DNA from: Excoecaria cochinchinensis
Taxonomy: Eukaryota; Streptophyta; Magnoliopsida; Malpighiales; Euphorbiaceae
DNA: 64,000 nt
Direction: 5' to 3'
Assembly (NCBI GenBank): GCA_947683425.1
Contig: CANTUQ010000051.1
Coordinates: 2,910,297-2,974,296, forward strand
The position numbers and the translations under genes are program-made. Within the stretch, counting starts at the first letter, position 1. Every line of letters starts with the position of its first letter. Positions 1 through 12,315 of the stretch are shown one piece after another. The notes beneath the pieces were generated by a model. That model saw only the letters and a program-made list of their open reading frames with translations, did no database searches and was not told where the DNA came from.

Positions 1-298
1 AAATACTTCTTGGGTCACGAGGCTTTAGTGCTAATCCTAGGCTCTTTAGGGTGAGAAGTTCACCTTCCATGACCCCTTTGGCTGGCCCAAAATGGATACC
101 AAGCGCAGTCTTAGGCTCTCCGAGGCGAGAGTAACTTTCCCAATGTTCTATTGGGTGGCGACTCCATGAAACCTCCTTGTTGCCCAACATAAACGCACTT
201 GCGATTTATCGCAAGCTGTCAACGGACCCGCAAATGCCCCGATCGCCCACGTGCGGGGGGTCCGAAAGGGCGGTGCACGGGATCCGGCGCGCGTCACA
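1..298 (+). repeat. Element A: 3' end of 5' LTR (Tat type)
   Basis: This is the U5-side end of an LTR that begins outside the window. It ends in GGCGCGCGTCACA and is followed after one base by a primer binding site. It is the reverse complement of the LTR ends of element C (26995-27310 and 39722-40040), so A and C belong to the same family. Confidence 0.9.
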
Positions 299-299
299 G

Positions 300-317
300 T
301 GGCGACTCCGCTGGGGA
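300..317 (+). other. Element A primer binding site
   Basis: TGGCGACTCCGCTGGGGA starts one base after the LTR end. The TGG start is complementary to a tRNA CCA tail. This sequence is typical of Tat/Ogre elements, for which a tRNA-Arg primer is described; the exact tRNA was not checked. Confidence 0.85.
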
Positions 318-1211
318 CATTTATGGTTCGAGATTTCGATTTGAAAATACCTCTTTTAACATTTATGATTAAAATTTAATTCGTAAATTCACTTTCTCTC
401 AAATTTGCATTTGCATATCATTAGAGCCTTAGAATACGCTAGTTTGGTCCCTCTTTTAGCCCCGGTGCGTTCCTGAAGCACCTCCTTATTTTCACTCAAT
501 TTGGGGAAGTGTTAAGGATAATCACCAGCCTAAGCCACGTACCTTAATGGTATATAAAAATGATGACCCGATCGGTCGCTATGCTCATGATGAGATAGAC
601 CTGTCGGCAGGGATCATGCTTGGGTAGCCTTAAAGAAACATCTCCCTTGTCCAAAGCTCATGTAATGGCTGTAGTTACTTTCCACAGGTGAAATGAACCC
701 TAATTCCATGCTTGTTGTATGGATCCTCATGTATTGGGTGAGTCCAAATGTCTCGCTTGGTAACCTAGCCAAAGGCTATCATGCCCCGGTAGGGCCATGT
801 CGAAATTTATGGAACGTCCAAATACGTGAAAACCATTATCCATCCGCTTGTACATTAGCATAGGAGTGTCATGCTGCCGGTTTTTCGCACCATGCGCGTC
901 CATCGGGTCTCCCGTTGACCCTTGGGCAAATCCCACCTAGGAAAGAGACTGCACGACCACGTGTGTGGGAGAAATAAGGGCAGAAGGACCTACTTGCTTG
1001 CTTGTGCTCTGTAAGTGTTGCATATCACGACCATGCATTATACCTGCATTTCATGCATCATGCCTAACTTTTTGTCCCTGCAGCCATCGTAGATCTGCCC
1101 AGGTGGACTAGATCACCAACCGGACGACTGATCCGAGTTCCTACTCCCGAGCTGTCAGGTAGAGAGGGCCTTTTAGAAATTCTGCCAGAAATCAGTCGCA
1201 CTGTATCTTAG
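318..1211 (+). other. Element A untranslated leader
   Basis: A non-coding leader between PBS and gag. Blocks such as the one near 440-640 (ccccggtgcgttcctgaagc; cccgatcggtcg) recur in the leaders of B (11530-11700) and C (minus strand, 39400-39580). It is therefore a shared family leader. Small ORFs here look accidental. Confidence 0.75.
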
Positions 1212-2477
1212 ATGGAAAACTCGCCTAGGGGGGATGACGCCACCAGGGCCATGATCGCGAAAGAAGTGGGCCGTCGGTTTGAGGAATTTGAGGGCAGAAT
1301 GATGAATATGTTGACCGCCTTGGCACAGCAGAATGCTCCACAGAATCCTCCTCCTCCTCCTCCTCCAGTGAGACAGAATGAGCCAGAAGAAGAAAGGGTT
1401 GAAAGACGAGAAGAGCCTATTCGGCCGCCCCCAGTAGAGTTAAGGTCAGTAGCCTCGGGAGAGCAGAGAAGAAGGCCTGTGCTGAGAATTGATGACGATA
1501 GAGATATCGAAGATAATAGGATGAGCATTACATCTGAGAAGGGGAAGGCGCCTCAAGCTGATGACTTTATTCTGAAAAAGATGGAAGAGAGGTTTGAAGC
1601 CATGGCCCGTATGATAGGCAGAGCTCATGGGATGAATCCGGAGGATAAGGAGTTGGACGGAGAGGACCAGATCCCTTATAACTTCAAAATGCCGGATGTG
1701 CCAAAGTTTGATGGTACTTCTGACCCGACCGCACATGTGAAGCAATATTCTCTAGTCATGAAGGGGACCACGTTGTCCAAGAAGCAGAAAGTAGAATACT
1801 TTTGTCTAAGTCTGACCTCTCATGCCATTGACGAGTATCATGGCCTTGACCGCCGCACTAAAGAAGATTGGGATCTGCTCACTGAAGAGTTTTTGAAGCA
1901 GTATGACTGTAACACCAGAATGGAGGTGACTCTAAAAGATCTTAAGCTACTCTAGCAGAAGACCGGGGAATCCTTCCATAATTATCTCACCCGATGGAGG
2001 AACCGAGTAATGGAGATGCGCCGAAAGCCGGACACCCAGGATCAGATTCATTTATTTATCAAGAACGCAAGCCCGTACTTGAAAGAGGGGTTGAAGGACT
2101 AGGAATCTCTCAAAGATATAGCCATCGAAGCAGAGGGAGAATTCTTGGCTCGAAAAGCTAACAATGACAATTTCGCCAAAAGGGCTAACCCCGGTCAAGG
2201 AACCAGCAGGCCGGCAGGTCCCAGTAACAGCACTAGAAGAACGGGTGAAGTGTCTGTTACCGAAGTGACCACCCAGAGGAAGTTCTCGAACTTGGGGAGA
2301 CCATTATCTTTGGTTTTGAGAAGGTTAATGAAGGAGGGAAAATTGCACCCTCTGGCTCCCAGGCCAGCTTTGACGCAAGGGAAGCCTTGACACAAGGATA
2401 ATGAATTCTGTGCGTTCCACCAGCACTCAGGCCATATCACAGATAAATGCAAAGCACTCCGACACTCTATCCAAGAC
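1212..2477 (+). pseudogene. Element A gag (decayed)
   Basis: Gag nucleocapsid precursor of a Tat-lineage Ty3/gypsy element. The ATG at 1212 opens a proline- and charge-rich N-terminus, then the retrotransposon gag core (VEYFCLSLTSHAID, about 1785-1835) and the arginine-rich LTRWRNRVMEM segment near 1987. A zinc-knuckle-like FCAFHQHSGHITDKC lies at about 2404-2450. One frame runs through but is broken by TAG at 1953, TAG at 2100 and TGA at 2388. The first matches CAG in the related gag of B and the second matches TGG. The start agrees with the gag starts of B and C. It cannot give full-length Gag. Confidence 0.85.
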
Positions 2478-4360
2478 TTGATTGATAGCAAGCAGATTTC
2501 TGACCCTGAAAAGAGGAAAACTGAGAAGAAGCCCGGTTATAATGCCGTACCACCACCCGTGTTTATGATGAGATCTAGCCTGCTAGAGTGGTACGTGCTG
2601 CAAGATCTATATGGGAGGGAGAATTCTGCTGCTGGTTATCCCAAGGATAGAGAGGAGAAGGCAGTTGTGGCGACTCTTGATTGCTGGTCTAGCAGTGAAA
2701 GCGGTGGAGAAGCCGAGGATGAGGAAGGAATGAACCTTGATTTGTGGGGCTCCGATGGAGACGAAGGAGAGATAGGGGCTGTGACGAGGAGTGGAAGAGT
2801 GATCCCCGAGATTATGAGGCTACCTGAGCCAGTGCAGCCATCAGCAGAGAAGGAGCCAGAGGAGAATCAGATTGTCAGACAGTTGAAGAAAACTGCAGCT
2901 CAAATATCCATCTGGGATCTGTTGAGGCAATCCCCTTCTCATAGGCAGAAGGTAGTAGAAACTTTGGTTGAGGCCACGGTCGCCACCACTATTTCCCCTT
3001 CAGAACTTTTGGGTTTAATTAAGGGAGGATCCGAGGAGAGATTGGTCTTTTCTGACGCCGACCTACCTGTTGAAGGCCGCAACCACAACCGACCCTTGTA
3101 CATCAAAGCGCAGATTAACGACAAGCACACTGCTTGCGTTATGGTAGATGATGGGTCTTCCATCAATGTGTGCCCCCTGATAGCTCTTTAGGCTTTTGGC
3201 TTAAACGAGGATATGCTCAGCGGATCGGATCTGACTATCACAGCCTATGAGAACTCGAGGAGGCAAGCCTCAGGAACCTTTAAGACTTCAAGACATGACC
3301 TATTGAAGTGGAGGTTGAATTTGTAGTTCTGCCCATACCCGCTAACTTCTCAGCTTTGCTTGGGAGACCCTGGTTTCATAAATTAGGGGGAGTGCCATCC
3401 ACACTGCATCAGATGATAAAGTTCCCACACGAAGGGGAGGTGGTGACTATCAAAGCGGCCAGGGAGAACCAGGTCTCAGCGCTGGAAATAGCCAATCAGC
3501 CATTTAGCGGCTTCCACGTGTCCATGATAAGGGAAGAATGCGGGTCAGTGGATAGCCCAGCTGTGGTTAATATGATGAAGAAGATGCATTATCTCCCTGG
3601 GGCTGGTTTGGGCAGAAACTCTCAAGGGTTGCAAACAGCGATCACCACTCAAGGTCAGAAAAATCGGAAAGGTCTGGGGTACAGAGGTGGCTTCGGCAAG
3701 AAAAAGGCGACAAACAAGATCCCTCACATTTCAGAGAGCTTCGTACCAGCATCCTCAGTTTGTGCTTACGCTGGCAAAGACGAGCCGCAATGGGTAGATG
3801 GGAGGATTGTCCCTGGCTTCGAGATCTTTAATGATGCATTTGACTGGAGAGTCGGGTTTATCAAGACTGCTGAAGACTTCTGGGATGAGGAGGTCATGAC
3901 TCAGGGTATCACTTGGGACAGATGCGAGCCTGAGGAGGTCGTTACCGAAAAGATGATAGCTGCCAGGCTGAAAGGGAAAGAGAAGATAGCAGAATCAGAA
4001 CTGAGAATGGGGGATTTGAAGATTTCTTTCGACATGCCTGGAGGGCCTATGCTGAATCCGGAAGCCAGCGATCAAGCTGCAACGACATCAACCTCGGGAG
4101 TGGCAGAAGAAGACTCTAGCTTAGACTGTCTTTTCATTCCAGAACTCTTTTATGATGTAAATGACAATTATAATATTATTAATAAGGCAAACAATTTCTC
4201 TTACTTGTGCGATGTTTCTAATAATTTCAACATGCATGAACATGATCATATTCCATCAATTTTTGACATTGACTCCACTGATACAACGCCTTTTAATCTT
4301 GGAACCTCGGAAAATCCGAGAGAAATTATAATAGCATCAAATATAACTCCTGAGGAGTGA
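2478..4360 (+). pseudogene. Element A protease, G-patch and linker (decayed)
   Basis: This continues the gag frame. An aspartic protease-like motif (MVDDGSSINVCP) lies at about 3141-3176, then a TAG at 3189. A frameshift near 3295 moves the reading to the frame open from 3308. That frame shows the protease tail (LLGRPWFHKLGGVPS), then a G-patch-like segment (GAGLGRNSQGLQ, about 3601-3636), a recognised feature between protease and RT in Tat/Ogre elements. An acidic linker follows and ends at TGA 4358. The copy in C has AGA at that codon. The protein is non-functional as it stands. Confidence 0.8.
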
Positions 4361-5837
4361 AAAAATTTTGAGAGAATAATAAGAAAACATGAAAAGGTCT
4401 TTGCCTGGACCTATAAGGACATGCCGGGAATTGACCGGGATGTAGTAGAACATGCTATCCCAACTTATCCGGATTACAAGCCTGTGAAGCAGAAGTTGAG
4501 AAGACTGAGGCCAGAATGTGCTGACAAGGTCAAGGAGGAAATTCGACAGCAGATTGAAGCCAAGTTCCTCGTGGAAGTGCAGTATCCCACATGGCTGGCA
4601 AATGTGGTCCTTGTAGCAAAGAAGAATGGGAAGGTCAGAGTATGTGTGGATTACCGAGATCTGAACAAGGCCTGCCCTACAGATGATTTTCCATTGCCCC
4701 ATATCGATATGTTAATAGACAACGCCGCCAATTGCGCGATGTATAGCTTTGGAGATGGATATGTGGGGTACAACCAAATCCTGAACAAGATAGCTGATCG
4801 GGTTAAAACCGCCTTTATCACAAAATGGGGAACCTATGCCTACCGAGTCATGCCTTTTGGTCTAAAGAATGCGGGGGCAACATACCAGAGGATGGCGACC
4901 AAGATTCTGAGCGACCTGATTCATAAGGAAGTAGAGGTATATGTCGATGACATGATGGTCAAATTAGCCACCCGAGAGGGGCACTTTGAAGCTCTAGAGA
5001 AGTTCTTCACTAGGATTGACAAGTATAATCTGCGACTCAACCCCAAGAAGTGTATTTTCGGAGTGACATCAGGAAAACTATTGGGACATGTCGTCAGTCA
5101 GAGGGGAATAGAAATTGACCCGGACAAGGTGAAGGCCATCAGAGAGATGCTCGTGCCGCAAAAAGAGAAGGATGTTAGGAGTTTCCTGGGCAAGCTGCAG
5201 TATGTCAGCCGATTTATTGCCAAGCTCACTTCAATATGCGAGCCCATTTTTAAGCTACTTAGAAAAAATCAGCCTGTGGTCTGGAACGAAGATTGCCAGA
5301 AAGCTTTTGACAGCATCAAGGAATACCTGTTGAATTCGCCAGTGCTAAGGCCGCCGCAGCCAATTAAGCCGCTTATCCTGTATTTAGCAGTAGAAGGCAG
5401 TTCTGTGGGCGCCATGATGGCTCAAGAAGATGAATTTGGGGTGGAGTTTGCAATTTATTACCTCAGCAAGAAGTTCTTGGCGTATGAGATAAAATATGCT
5501 GAAGTAGAAAAGATCTGCCTCGCAATAATTTGGGCGTCAAAGAAACTGAGACATTATTTCCACTCGTACAAGGTTCAAGCAGTGGCCAAACAGAATCCGT
5601 TAAGATATTTGCAGGAAGCACCGTCTCTGCTTGGAAAGATGGGGAGGTGGCTGCTCTTGCTATAGGAGTTTGATGTGCAATACATCACCCGCAAGACTAT
5701 TAAGGGGCGAGCCGTAGCCGAATTTCTTGCTGAGCATCCTATTCAAGGAGACACTCCCGAGTTTACCTTTCCTGATGAGAGCATAGTCGCGATTTCTGTT
5801 CAGGGATGGCAGTTGCACTTCGACGGGGCAGTAAATA
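4361..5837 (+). pseudogene. Element A reverse transcriptase and RNase H (truncated)
   Basis: RT with RVCVDYRDLNKACP (about 4639-4680), MPFGLKNAGATYQRM and the catalytic YVDD near 4942. The retroviral-type RNase H follows, with LYLAVEGSS where the first catalytic Asp is expected. A TAG at 5663 replaces CAG of the C copy. The frame then enters the second (archaeal-type) RNase H at LHFDGAVN and stops matching at 5838. The rest of aRNase H and all of integrase are missing because pol is fused to an LTR terminus. Closest relative in the window is the intact pol of C. Confidence 0.9.
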
Positions 5838-5861
5838 GCACGGGATCCGGCGCGCGTCACA
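5838..5861 (+). repeat. 24-base stub of the element A 3' LTR end
   Basis: These 24 bases are identical to 275-298, the end of the 5' LTR, and join directly to pol sequence. The stub probably marks the true right end of element A after a deletion that removed aRNase H, integrase, the 3' region and nearly all of the 3' LTR. Confidence 0.75.
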
Positions 5862-7303
5862 GGGTGTTTCCTAACTTTTTTCCCGAATGATCGAGCCAGT
5901 CTCTTTGGTAAACCTGGTTGTGGTAGTATGCCCGCATCCTATCTTTGTCCAACAGATTCAACTGTAGCAGCTGCTGCTGAGCCCATTCTGTTTCTGGTAG
6001 CTTGGCTTCCGTTACCACCCTCAAGGATTGGAGTTCAATTTCTATTGGTAGAACCACATCTGTCCCGTAAACTAAGGAGAAAGGTGTAGCTTCCATAGAA
6101 GTTCTTGTAGTGGTCCTATAGCCCCATAGTGCAAATGGCTGTTTCTCGGCCCAATCTTTATAGGTTTGCACCATCTTCGCCAGTATCCTTTTGTCATTCT
6201 TATTGGCTGCCTTGACCTCCCCGTTACCCTACGGTCGATAGGGGAGGATTTATTGTGTTGGATGGCATACCTCTTGAGCATCTGCTTGGTCTCAGCTTGG
6301 AACTGTACCCCATTATCTGACACGATCTGATGCGGGAGCCCGTACCTACAAATCAGATGTCGTTCAATGAATCTAGCCATTTCTCGGGCACCCAGCTTCT
6401 TGAAGGATTCAGCCTCTACCCACTTAGTGAAGTAATCAATAGCGACTACGATAAATCTATGCCTATTAGAAGCTGTCGGATGTATTTCTCCTATAATGTC
6501 AATCCCCCAATCTGTGATTGGCCATGGAGATGTAAGGTTGCATAACTCTGAAACTGGCAGGTGTCTCAAATTGGCATATTGTTGGCATAGTTAACACTGC
6601 TTCACATATTTAGAACAATCCGTGTCCATTGTCAGCCAGAAGAACCCCTGTCGCATGATTTTCTTTGCTAGTGCTAGACCATTCATATGGGCTCCACAAA
6701 CCCCTGCATGGGTCTCCTCCATAGCCCTCTTGGCTTCATTTTCATCTAAGCACCTTAGCTGTATACCATCAGCTTGCCTCTTGTACAGCACACCATCTAC
6801 ACTGATGAACTGAGTGGACAATTTTGCGAATCATCCTTTGGTCCTTTTTAGTGGCCTCTTCTGGAAAAATTGACTTTTCCAAACAATTCTGGACATCGTA
6901 GTACCATGGCTTTCTGTCAGTAGCCTCAATGTCCCCAACTTGCTCAGTTTTGAAGTACTGCTTATCTGAACTAGAAATGAGTACAGGCTTCATGGCTATC
7001 CGTTCTGGGTTATCCCACATAGACACCAGAGTGGCTAGGGGATCTGCTAATTGGTTCTCATCTCGGGGCACATAGTTAAAAGTGCAAATTTCAAATTGAC
7101 CACTTAATTCCTTTAAACACCTTACGTAGGGTAATAGACGCTCTTCCTTGATGGACCATTCACCCCTGACCTGATGGATCACCAAAATTACTCCCGCTCC
7201 TACTCCTTTGATATTCACCGCCCCGTCAAAGTACATTTGCCACTTTTGCACTGTAATGGCCCCCCACATCTTCATCTGGGAATTCATATTCGAATTGGTC
7301 ACC
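5862..7303 (-). pseudogene. Element D aRNase H and integrase fragment
   Basis: Minus-strand Tat pol, read from 7303 leftwards: the second RNase H (MYFDGAVN; RGEWSIKEERLL; VPRDENQLADPLATL), then integrase with HAGVCGAHMNG and CSKYVKQC zinc ligands and the core WGIDIIGEI ... VSDNGVQF. Compared with C, about 55 residues of aRNase H are deleted between VILV and VRGEW, removing two catalytic acidic residues. At least two frameshifts split the integrase (pieces at 6591-6821, 6072-6569 and 5857-6174). The fragment ends in the integrase C-terminus at its junction with A. Confidence 0.85.
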
Positions 7304-8365
7304 TTAGATCGGATAGTCGGCTAAAAATTCTGTGACTGCCCGACCCTTGATGGTCTTTCTGGTGATGTACTCCACATCAAATTCTTGTAGCAATATCAGC
7401 CACCTCCCCATTTTTCCTAGCAAAGAGGGTGCCTCTTGAAGGTATCGAACAGGGTTTTGTTTGGCGATCGCCTGCACCTTGTAAGAATGGAAGTAGTGTC
7501 TTAGTTTCTTTGAAGCCCAGATTACTGCTAAACAGATCTTTTCCACTTGAATATACTTGGCTTCATAAGGAAGGAATTTCTTACTGAGGTAGTAAACCGC
7601 AAACTCAACCCCGAATTCATCTTCTTGGGCCATTATAGCACCTACAGAATTTTCCTCTATTGCTAGGTAAAAGATTAATGGCTTGACTGGCTGTGGCAGC
7701 CGTAGAACTGGAGGGTGTAGAAGGTAATCCTTGATAACATCAAAAGCTTTTTGGCAGTCATCATTCCACAGGACTGGTTGATTTTTCCTGAGGAGCTTAA
7801 AGATTGGCAGCTTGGAAATGAACCTGCTGATGTACTACAGTTTGCCAAAAAAACTCCTGACTTCTTTTTCCTTCTGCAGTGCTGGCATCTCTCTAATTGC
7901 TCTAACCTTAACGGGGTCCACTTCAATTCCTCTCTGACTCACCACATGGCCTAACAGCTTACCCGAGGTAATTCCAAAAATGCATTTCTTAGGGTTAAGG
8001 CAAAGATTATACTTGTCAATCCTTTGAAAGAACTTCTCTAAAGCCTTGAAATGCCCCTCTCGCATGACCGACTTGATCATCATATCATCGACATATACTT
8101 CCACCTCCTTGTGGATCAAGTCGTCAAGGATCTTATTAGCCATTCTTTGGTATGTTGCTCCGGCATTCTTTAATTCAAAAGGCATGACCCTATAAGTGAA
8201 CGTACCCCACTCAGTGATGAAGGCTATCTTAATTCGATCCACGATCTTATTGAGGATTTGGTTGTACCCTGCATACCCATCCACAAAACTGTACATCATG
8301 CAAGCAGCCGCACTATCTACTAGTACATCGATATGGGGCAAAGGAAAGTCATCTTTTGGGCAGGC
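7304..8365 (-). pseudogene. Element D reverse transcriptase and RNase H fragment
   Basis: Minus-strand RT starting abruptly at ACPKDDFPLPHIDVL, with YRVMPFELKNAGATYQRM and YVDDMMIKS. RNase H follows (MAQEDEFGVEFAVYYLSKKF and LLGKMGRWLILLQ). The N-terminal third of RT is absent because the LTR of B begins at 8366. Frame changes occur near 7835-7926 and 7640. Similar to, but clearly diverged from, the pol of A and C, so D is a separate family or an older copy. Confidence 0.85.
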
Positions 8366-9977
8366 GTAGACACAGAGTCCCAAGACAGCCTAGATCAGGA
8401 TTACCCAATGATGAAATTAAGTGTGCCTGTTTATAGGCAAAAATGAAAGTTGGAAGTGACGATTTCCTTGTTGGATTGATTTCTTAGAAATAAATAAAAA
8501 ATTATTTTAAAAATGTTTTAAAAAATTATTTTGAGACAAAAAGGGAATGTTTTGAAATTATAGTTTTTTAGAAAATTATTTAAAAAAAAGTTTGTGGGCG
8601 TCGGAGGTGCGGCGACGCGCGCGCTGCCCCGCGGACGTGCAGCGTGTTCAGCGAGCGCGCGCGTACACTTTCGCATGCGGCATCTTGCCCGATTGGCGAG
8701 ATTTCTCGCCGATCCACATGGCGCTCGCCCCACGCATGCGAGGAATCTCGCCAGCTCCGCCGATTTCGCCAATTTCCGCCGAAAATCAATTTTTTCACAT
8801 TTTTAGGGTAAAAAATGATTTTTTCTTGGGATTTTTTCAGATTTTGTTAAAATTTGACAAGTATTAGTCAAATTGGGTGGGTGTTAAAAGTCAAAAAATA
8901 ACAAAAAATAAATAAAAATAAATAAAAAATATTAATTTTAAATATTTGACTTTTAGGATTTTATTTTGAATTTTTGATGTTTTTAGTTGAAATTGGGGAA
9001 GAGGGAAATGGAAAAAAGCTGGAAGGTGGACTAAATGGAGAGGGGAAGGAGTTTTTATGGGAAGATTGATTCATTTTTGAAAGGAGGAGGAAAAAATATG
9101 GATTTTTTTTTGTAAGAAAAATTCTCTAAGTGAATTGATCTTTTCAAAGGCATTTTGGGGGGAGGTGTTCTTGAAGGAAGGGAGTGTATTTTGCTGGAAA
9201 AACAAGGAATTTCTTGTTCTTGGAGTTCATCTTTTCTTTTTCTCAAAATTTAAAATCATTTTCTTTAATCTTCTTAATTTTCTTTTCTTAAATCTAAAAA
9301 TTTTCTTCTTTAATTCCATTCTAGTTTTTCTTATATCTAAAATTTTTATTGAACTTGAAAACTTGGAGAAAGGAAAATTAATTTCCTTAACTTGAGTTTT
9401 TTCATCAAACATTAAATACAAAAAATCAAATCATTTTTGAATTTTAGTGTTCTTGAGTTATTTGAGGCATAAACTCAAAATTTTCTTGAATATTTTTTTC
9501 GAGTTTATACTCGGATCTTGACAAGAGATTAGATCTGGACATCTTGCTTGCATATTACTTAATTCTAAGGGTAAAGATTCTTGGATCCATTTTTTTATCT
9601 CATTTCATTTTATGTATGTTAGTTTATTTACTTTTTTCTTGCATTGATAAATATGTATTTTTAAGTTGAGATCAATTTTTTTAGCATGAGTTTTCAATCT
9701 TTATTTTGTTTTTGGCATGAAAATGGATAAATATATGTGATGTTTAGAAATGAAAAATAAGATTTGCATGATTTTCTCCTTTAGAATTATTTCTTGTTAT
9801 TTTTTTATGCTTAAATATTATTGTCTCATATTACATGTTTAATTACCTTCTTCTTGTCTATTCATATGATTTTACTAGATTATTATTATTATAATTATTA
9901 TTTATTGTTACTATCATCATTATATATGCTGTTAGTATATTATTATTTTTATTATTTATTGTTGTTATCATCATTTA

Positions 9978-10036
<59 letters not shown>

Positions 10037-10039
10037 GTT

Positions 10040-10078
<39 letters not shown>

Positions 10079-11385
10079 ATTGTTGTTGTTGTTGGTATTA
10101 TTATTGTTATTATCTTCATTATTGTCATTATATTTTGCATGGTGTTATTTCATGATTTAGCTATGGTTATTATTATTACCGTACCTTGCATGATTTTTTA
10201 TTTTATGTGTGATGTTAATATATTAAAATAATGTGTTCGATTTAACTTATTCTATATTTTATTGGTGTATTAATTTATATTAGATTTCCTTTATTTACTT
10301 GATTTTGGAATTATTGCTAATATTTTTTTTGTTGTTTTTTTATTGGGGCAAAAATGTCGTGCTTATTTGTTTGAGCATTTATCGTGACCAAATTCCTCGC
10401 GCCACGTAGGAGTTTATATCACTTGGGTGAGATATTTCTTATCCCTATTTATATGACTGTGTTTTGTTTGTAAATAAAATAGTTTATTTTATACGCGTGT
10501 CAAGTAAAAAAATCACAAAAATATATTTTACAATCAAATTGGGATTTTTACTAATAAATTGGGACCAATGTCCTAAATTTTATCCAAGGAATGAAAAATA
10601 TCACGAATTAAAACTAAGAGTTAAATTTTCTAAAAATGGGATCACTCATCCCGGTTTTCGACCCAATGGTCAAAATAACTCTTCGATCCCTCTTCAAATA
10701 GGGAACCAATGTTCCTAAACCGAATAAATATCCCGATTTGTGTATGTTATTTTCTATGTGTGACTTTATTTTGTCTGTTTTAAATTTATGTTCATATATC
10801 TTTTGGGCCCTTGTAATTAATTATTTTTGGGGCAATTTTATTTTCTTTCACTTGGGGATTGTATTCCGTCCCAATTTCAATTTTAAATTTTATTCAGCTT
10901 TTCTTTTCATTTGGAGGATTGTATTTGTCCCAATTTCTCTGTTGTAAATGGCGTGTTTGCGTGTTTACCGCTTTATTTACTGCTTTCTTTACAGCTTTCC
11001 TTTTATCGCTTTCTTGATGCTTGAAATGCGCTTTAAATAAATTGCACTAATCGCGTGAGGAGAGAGATAGAATTTTCAAATCTAAAAACTCCCTTATATT
11101 TAACCAAGGCATAAATAAGAGTGAAGTTCCGAACACCTTCTCTGGTTTATACCGTAGAGGTTAGATGACCTTTCCCAATTTCTTGTAAATTGGGTGGCGA
11201 CTCCAAAATACCTCAAAGGTGCCTAAAGGTTTCATGGGACTAGAAGAACTTTCTAATGTTCTATTGGGTAAGGAATTCCAAAATGTCTCATGTTGCCCAA
11301 GATCAAAAGACGCGAACCAATCCCTTGAGCCCTAAAAGCAGGTCTCGCATCACGAGGGCCTTTGCTAGGTTTAGCGCGCGTCATA
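8366..11385 (+). repeat. Element B 5' LTR
   Basis: About 3.0 kb, starting with a degraded cGTAGACAC (TGTAGACAC expected) and ending in GCGCGCGTCATA just before the PBS. It contains a GC-rich block (8595-8770) with the perfect dyad GGCGAGATTTCTCGCC at 8695-8710, long T- and A-rich tracts, and a trinucleotide microsatellite. From about 8690 on it matches the LTR at 42183-46250 closely, but bases 8401-8680 do not match 42236-42430. Confidence 0.85.
9979..10100 (+). repeat. Trinucleotide microsatellite (ATT)n then (GTT)n
   Basis: About 20 ATT units run into about 17 GTT-type units within the LTR of B. The paralogous site at 45181-45300 is also expanded but with a different make-up. The ORFs through it (poly-Ile/Val) are artefacts. 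Confidence 0.9.
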
Positions 11386-11386
11386 G

Positions 11387-11405
11387 TGGTGACTCCACTG
11401 GGGAC
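11387..11405 (+). other. Element B primer binding site
   Basis: TGGTGACTCCACTGGGGAC begins one base after the LTR end. It differs from the PBS of A and C at two positions, consistent with the same tRNA primer class. Confidence 0.85.
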
Positions 11406-12315
11406 TGTTTGTGACTTTGCTCTGAAAGTGTCTTGGTTAAAACATATAATTGAGTTTTTAAAACTTAAATTCTATCTCTTTTTGAAAATTGCATTGCATC
11501 ATTTTAGAACCTTAGAATTATGCTAGTTTGGTCCCTATTCTTACCCCGGTACATTCCCAAAGCACGACCCTATTTTCACTATATCTTGGGAAGTGTTAAG
11601 GATAATCATCAGCCCAAGCCTTTTACCATTATGGTATATTAAATGGAGACCCGATCGGTCGTTATGCTCATGATGAGCTAGACCCATTAGCAGGGACCAT
11701 GCTTGGGTAGCCCTAAAGTATCATCACCTTTAACCAAAGCTCATGTAATGGCAATGGATACTTCCCCTAAGTGAAATGTACCTTAATACGATGCTTGCTA
11801 TGTGGGCCATTATATATTTAAAAAAATCAACCATATTAAATGGTCTTACATCAAAAGCTTTCATGCCCCGGTGGGCCCATCTTAATATGGTTAAAATGTT
11901 TAAATACATAAAGGCCAAGAATTCATACGTATGCGCATTAATTAAGAGATGTTATGCTGCCGGTTTTTTGCCGAGCACCATACGCATCCATTGGGTTCCC
12001 TGTTAACCCATGGATCAAGCCCACCTAGGAAAGAGACCGCATTACCTCGTGTATGGGAGTAATAAGGTTGGAAGGATCTACTTGCTGGTATGTGGTTGTA
12101 AATGTTGAATAACACACGATCATGCATTGTACATGTCATTCATGCATCATTCTAACAATTTAAATCTTTCAACCATCACAGATTTATCTAAGTAGATTAG
12201 AGGTTCCGACGGTCGGCCAATAAGGACAAATCTGCTCTTTAAATTACCGAAATTAGTGTCTGACTGGGATTTTGAGTTACTCTCATCGATCAGTGAATCA
12301 TCTCTAGAATCATCG
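11406..12315 (+). other. Element B untranslated leader
   Basis: Leader homologous to those of A and C, with shared blocks around 11525-11700 and 11860-12060. No credible gene. Confidence 0.75.

Noticed and set aside
8592..8867. Overlapping ORFs on both strands in the GC-rich LTR block
   Set aside because: Stop-poor only because of high GC content; they lie in U3/R of the LTR of B and match no family.
9821..10231. 136-residue ORF rich in Ile, Leu and Val
   Set aside because: Translation of the ATT/GTT microsatellite in the LTR of B; it looks like a membrane protein only by composition. The same applies to 45077-45445, 50838-51155 and 53360-53584.
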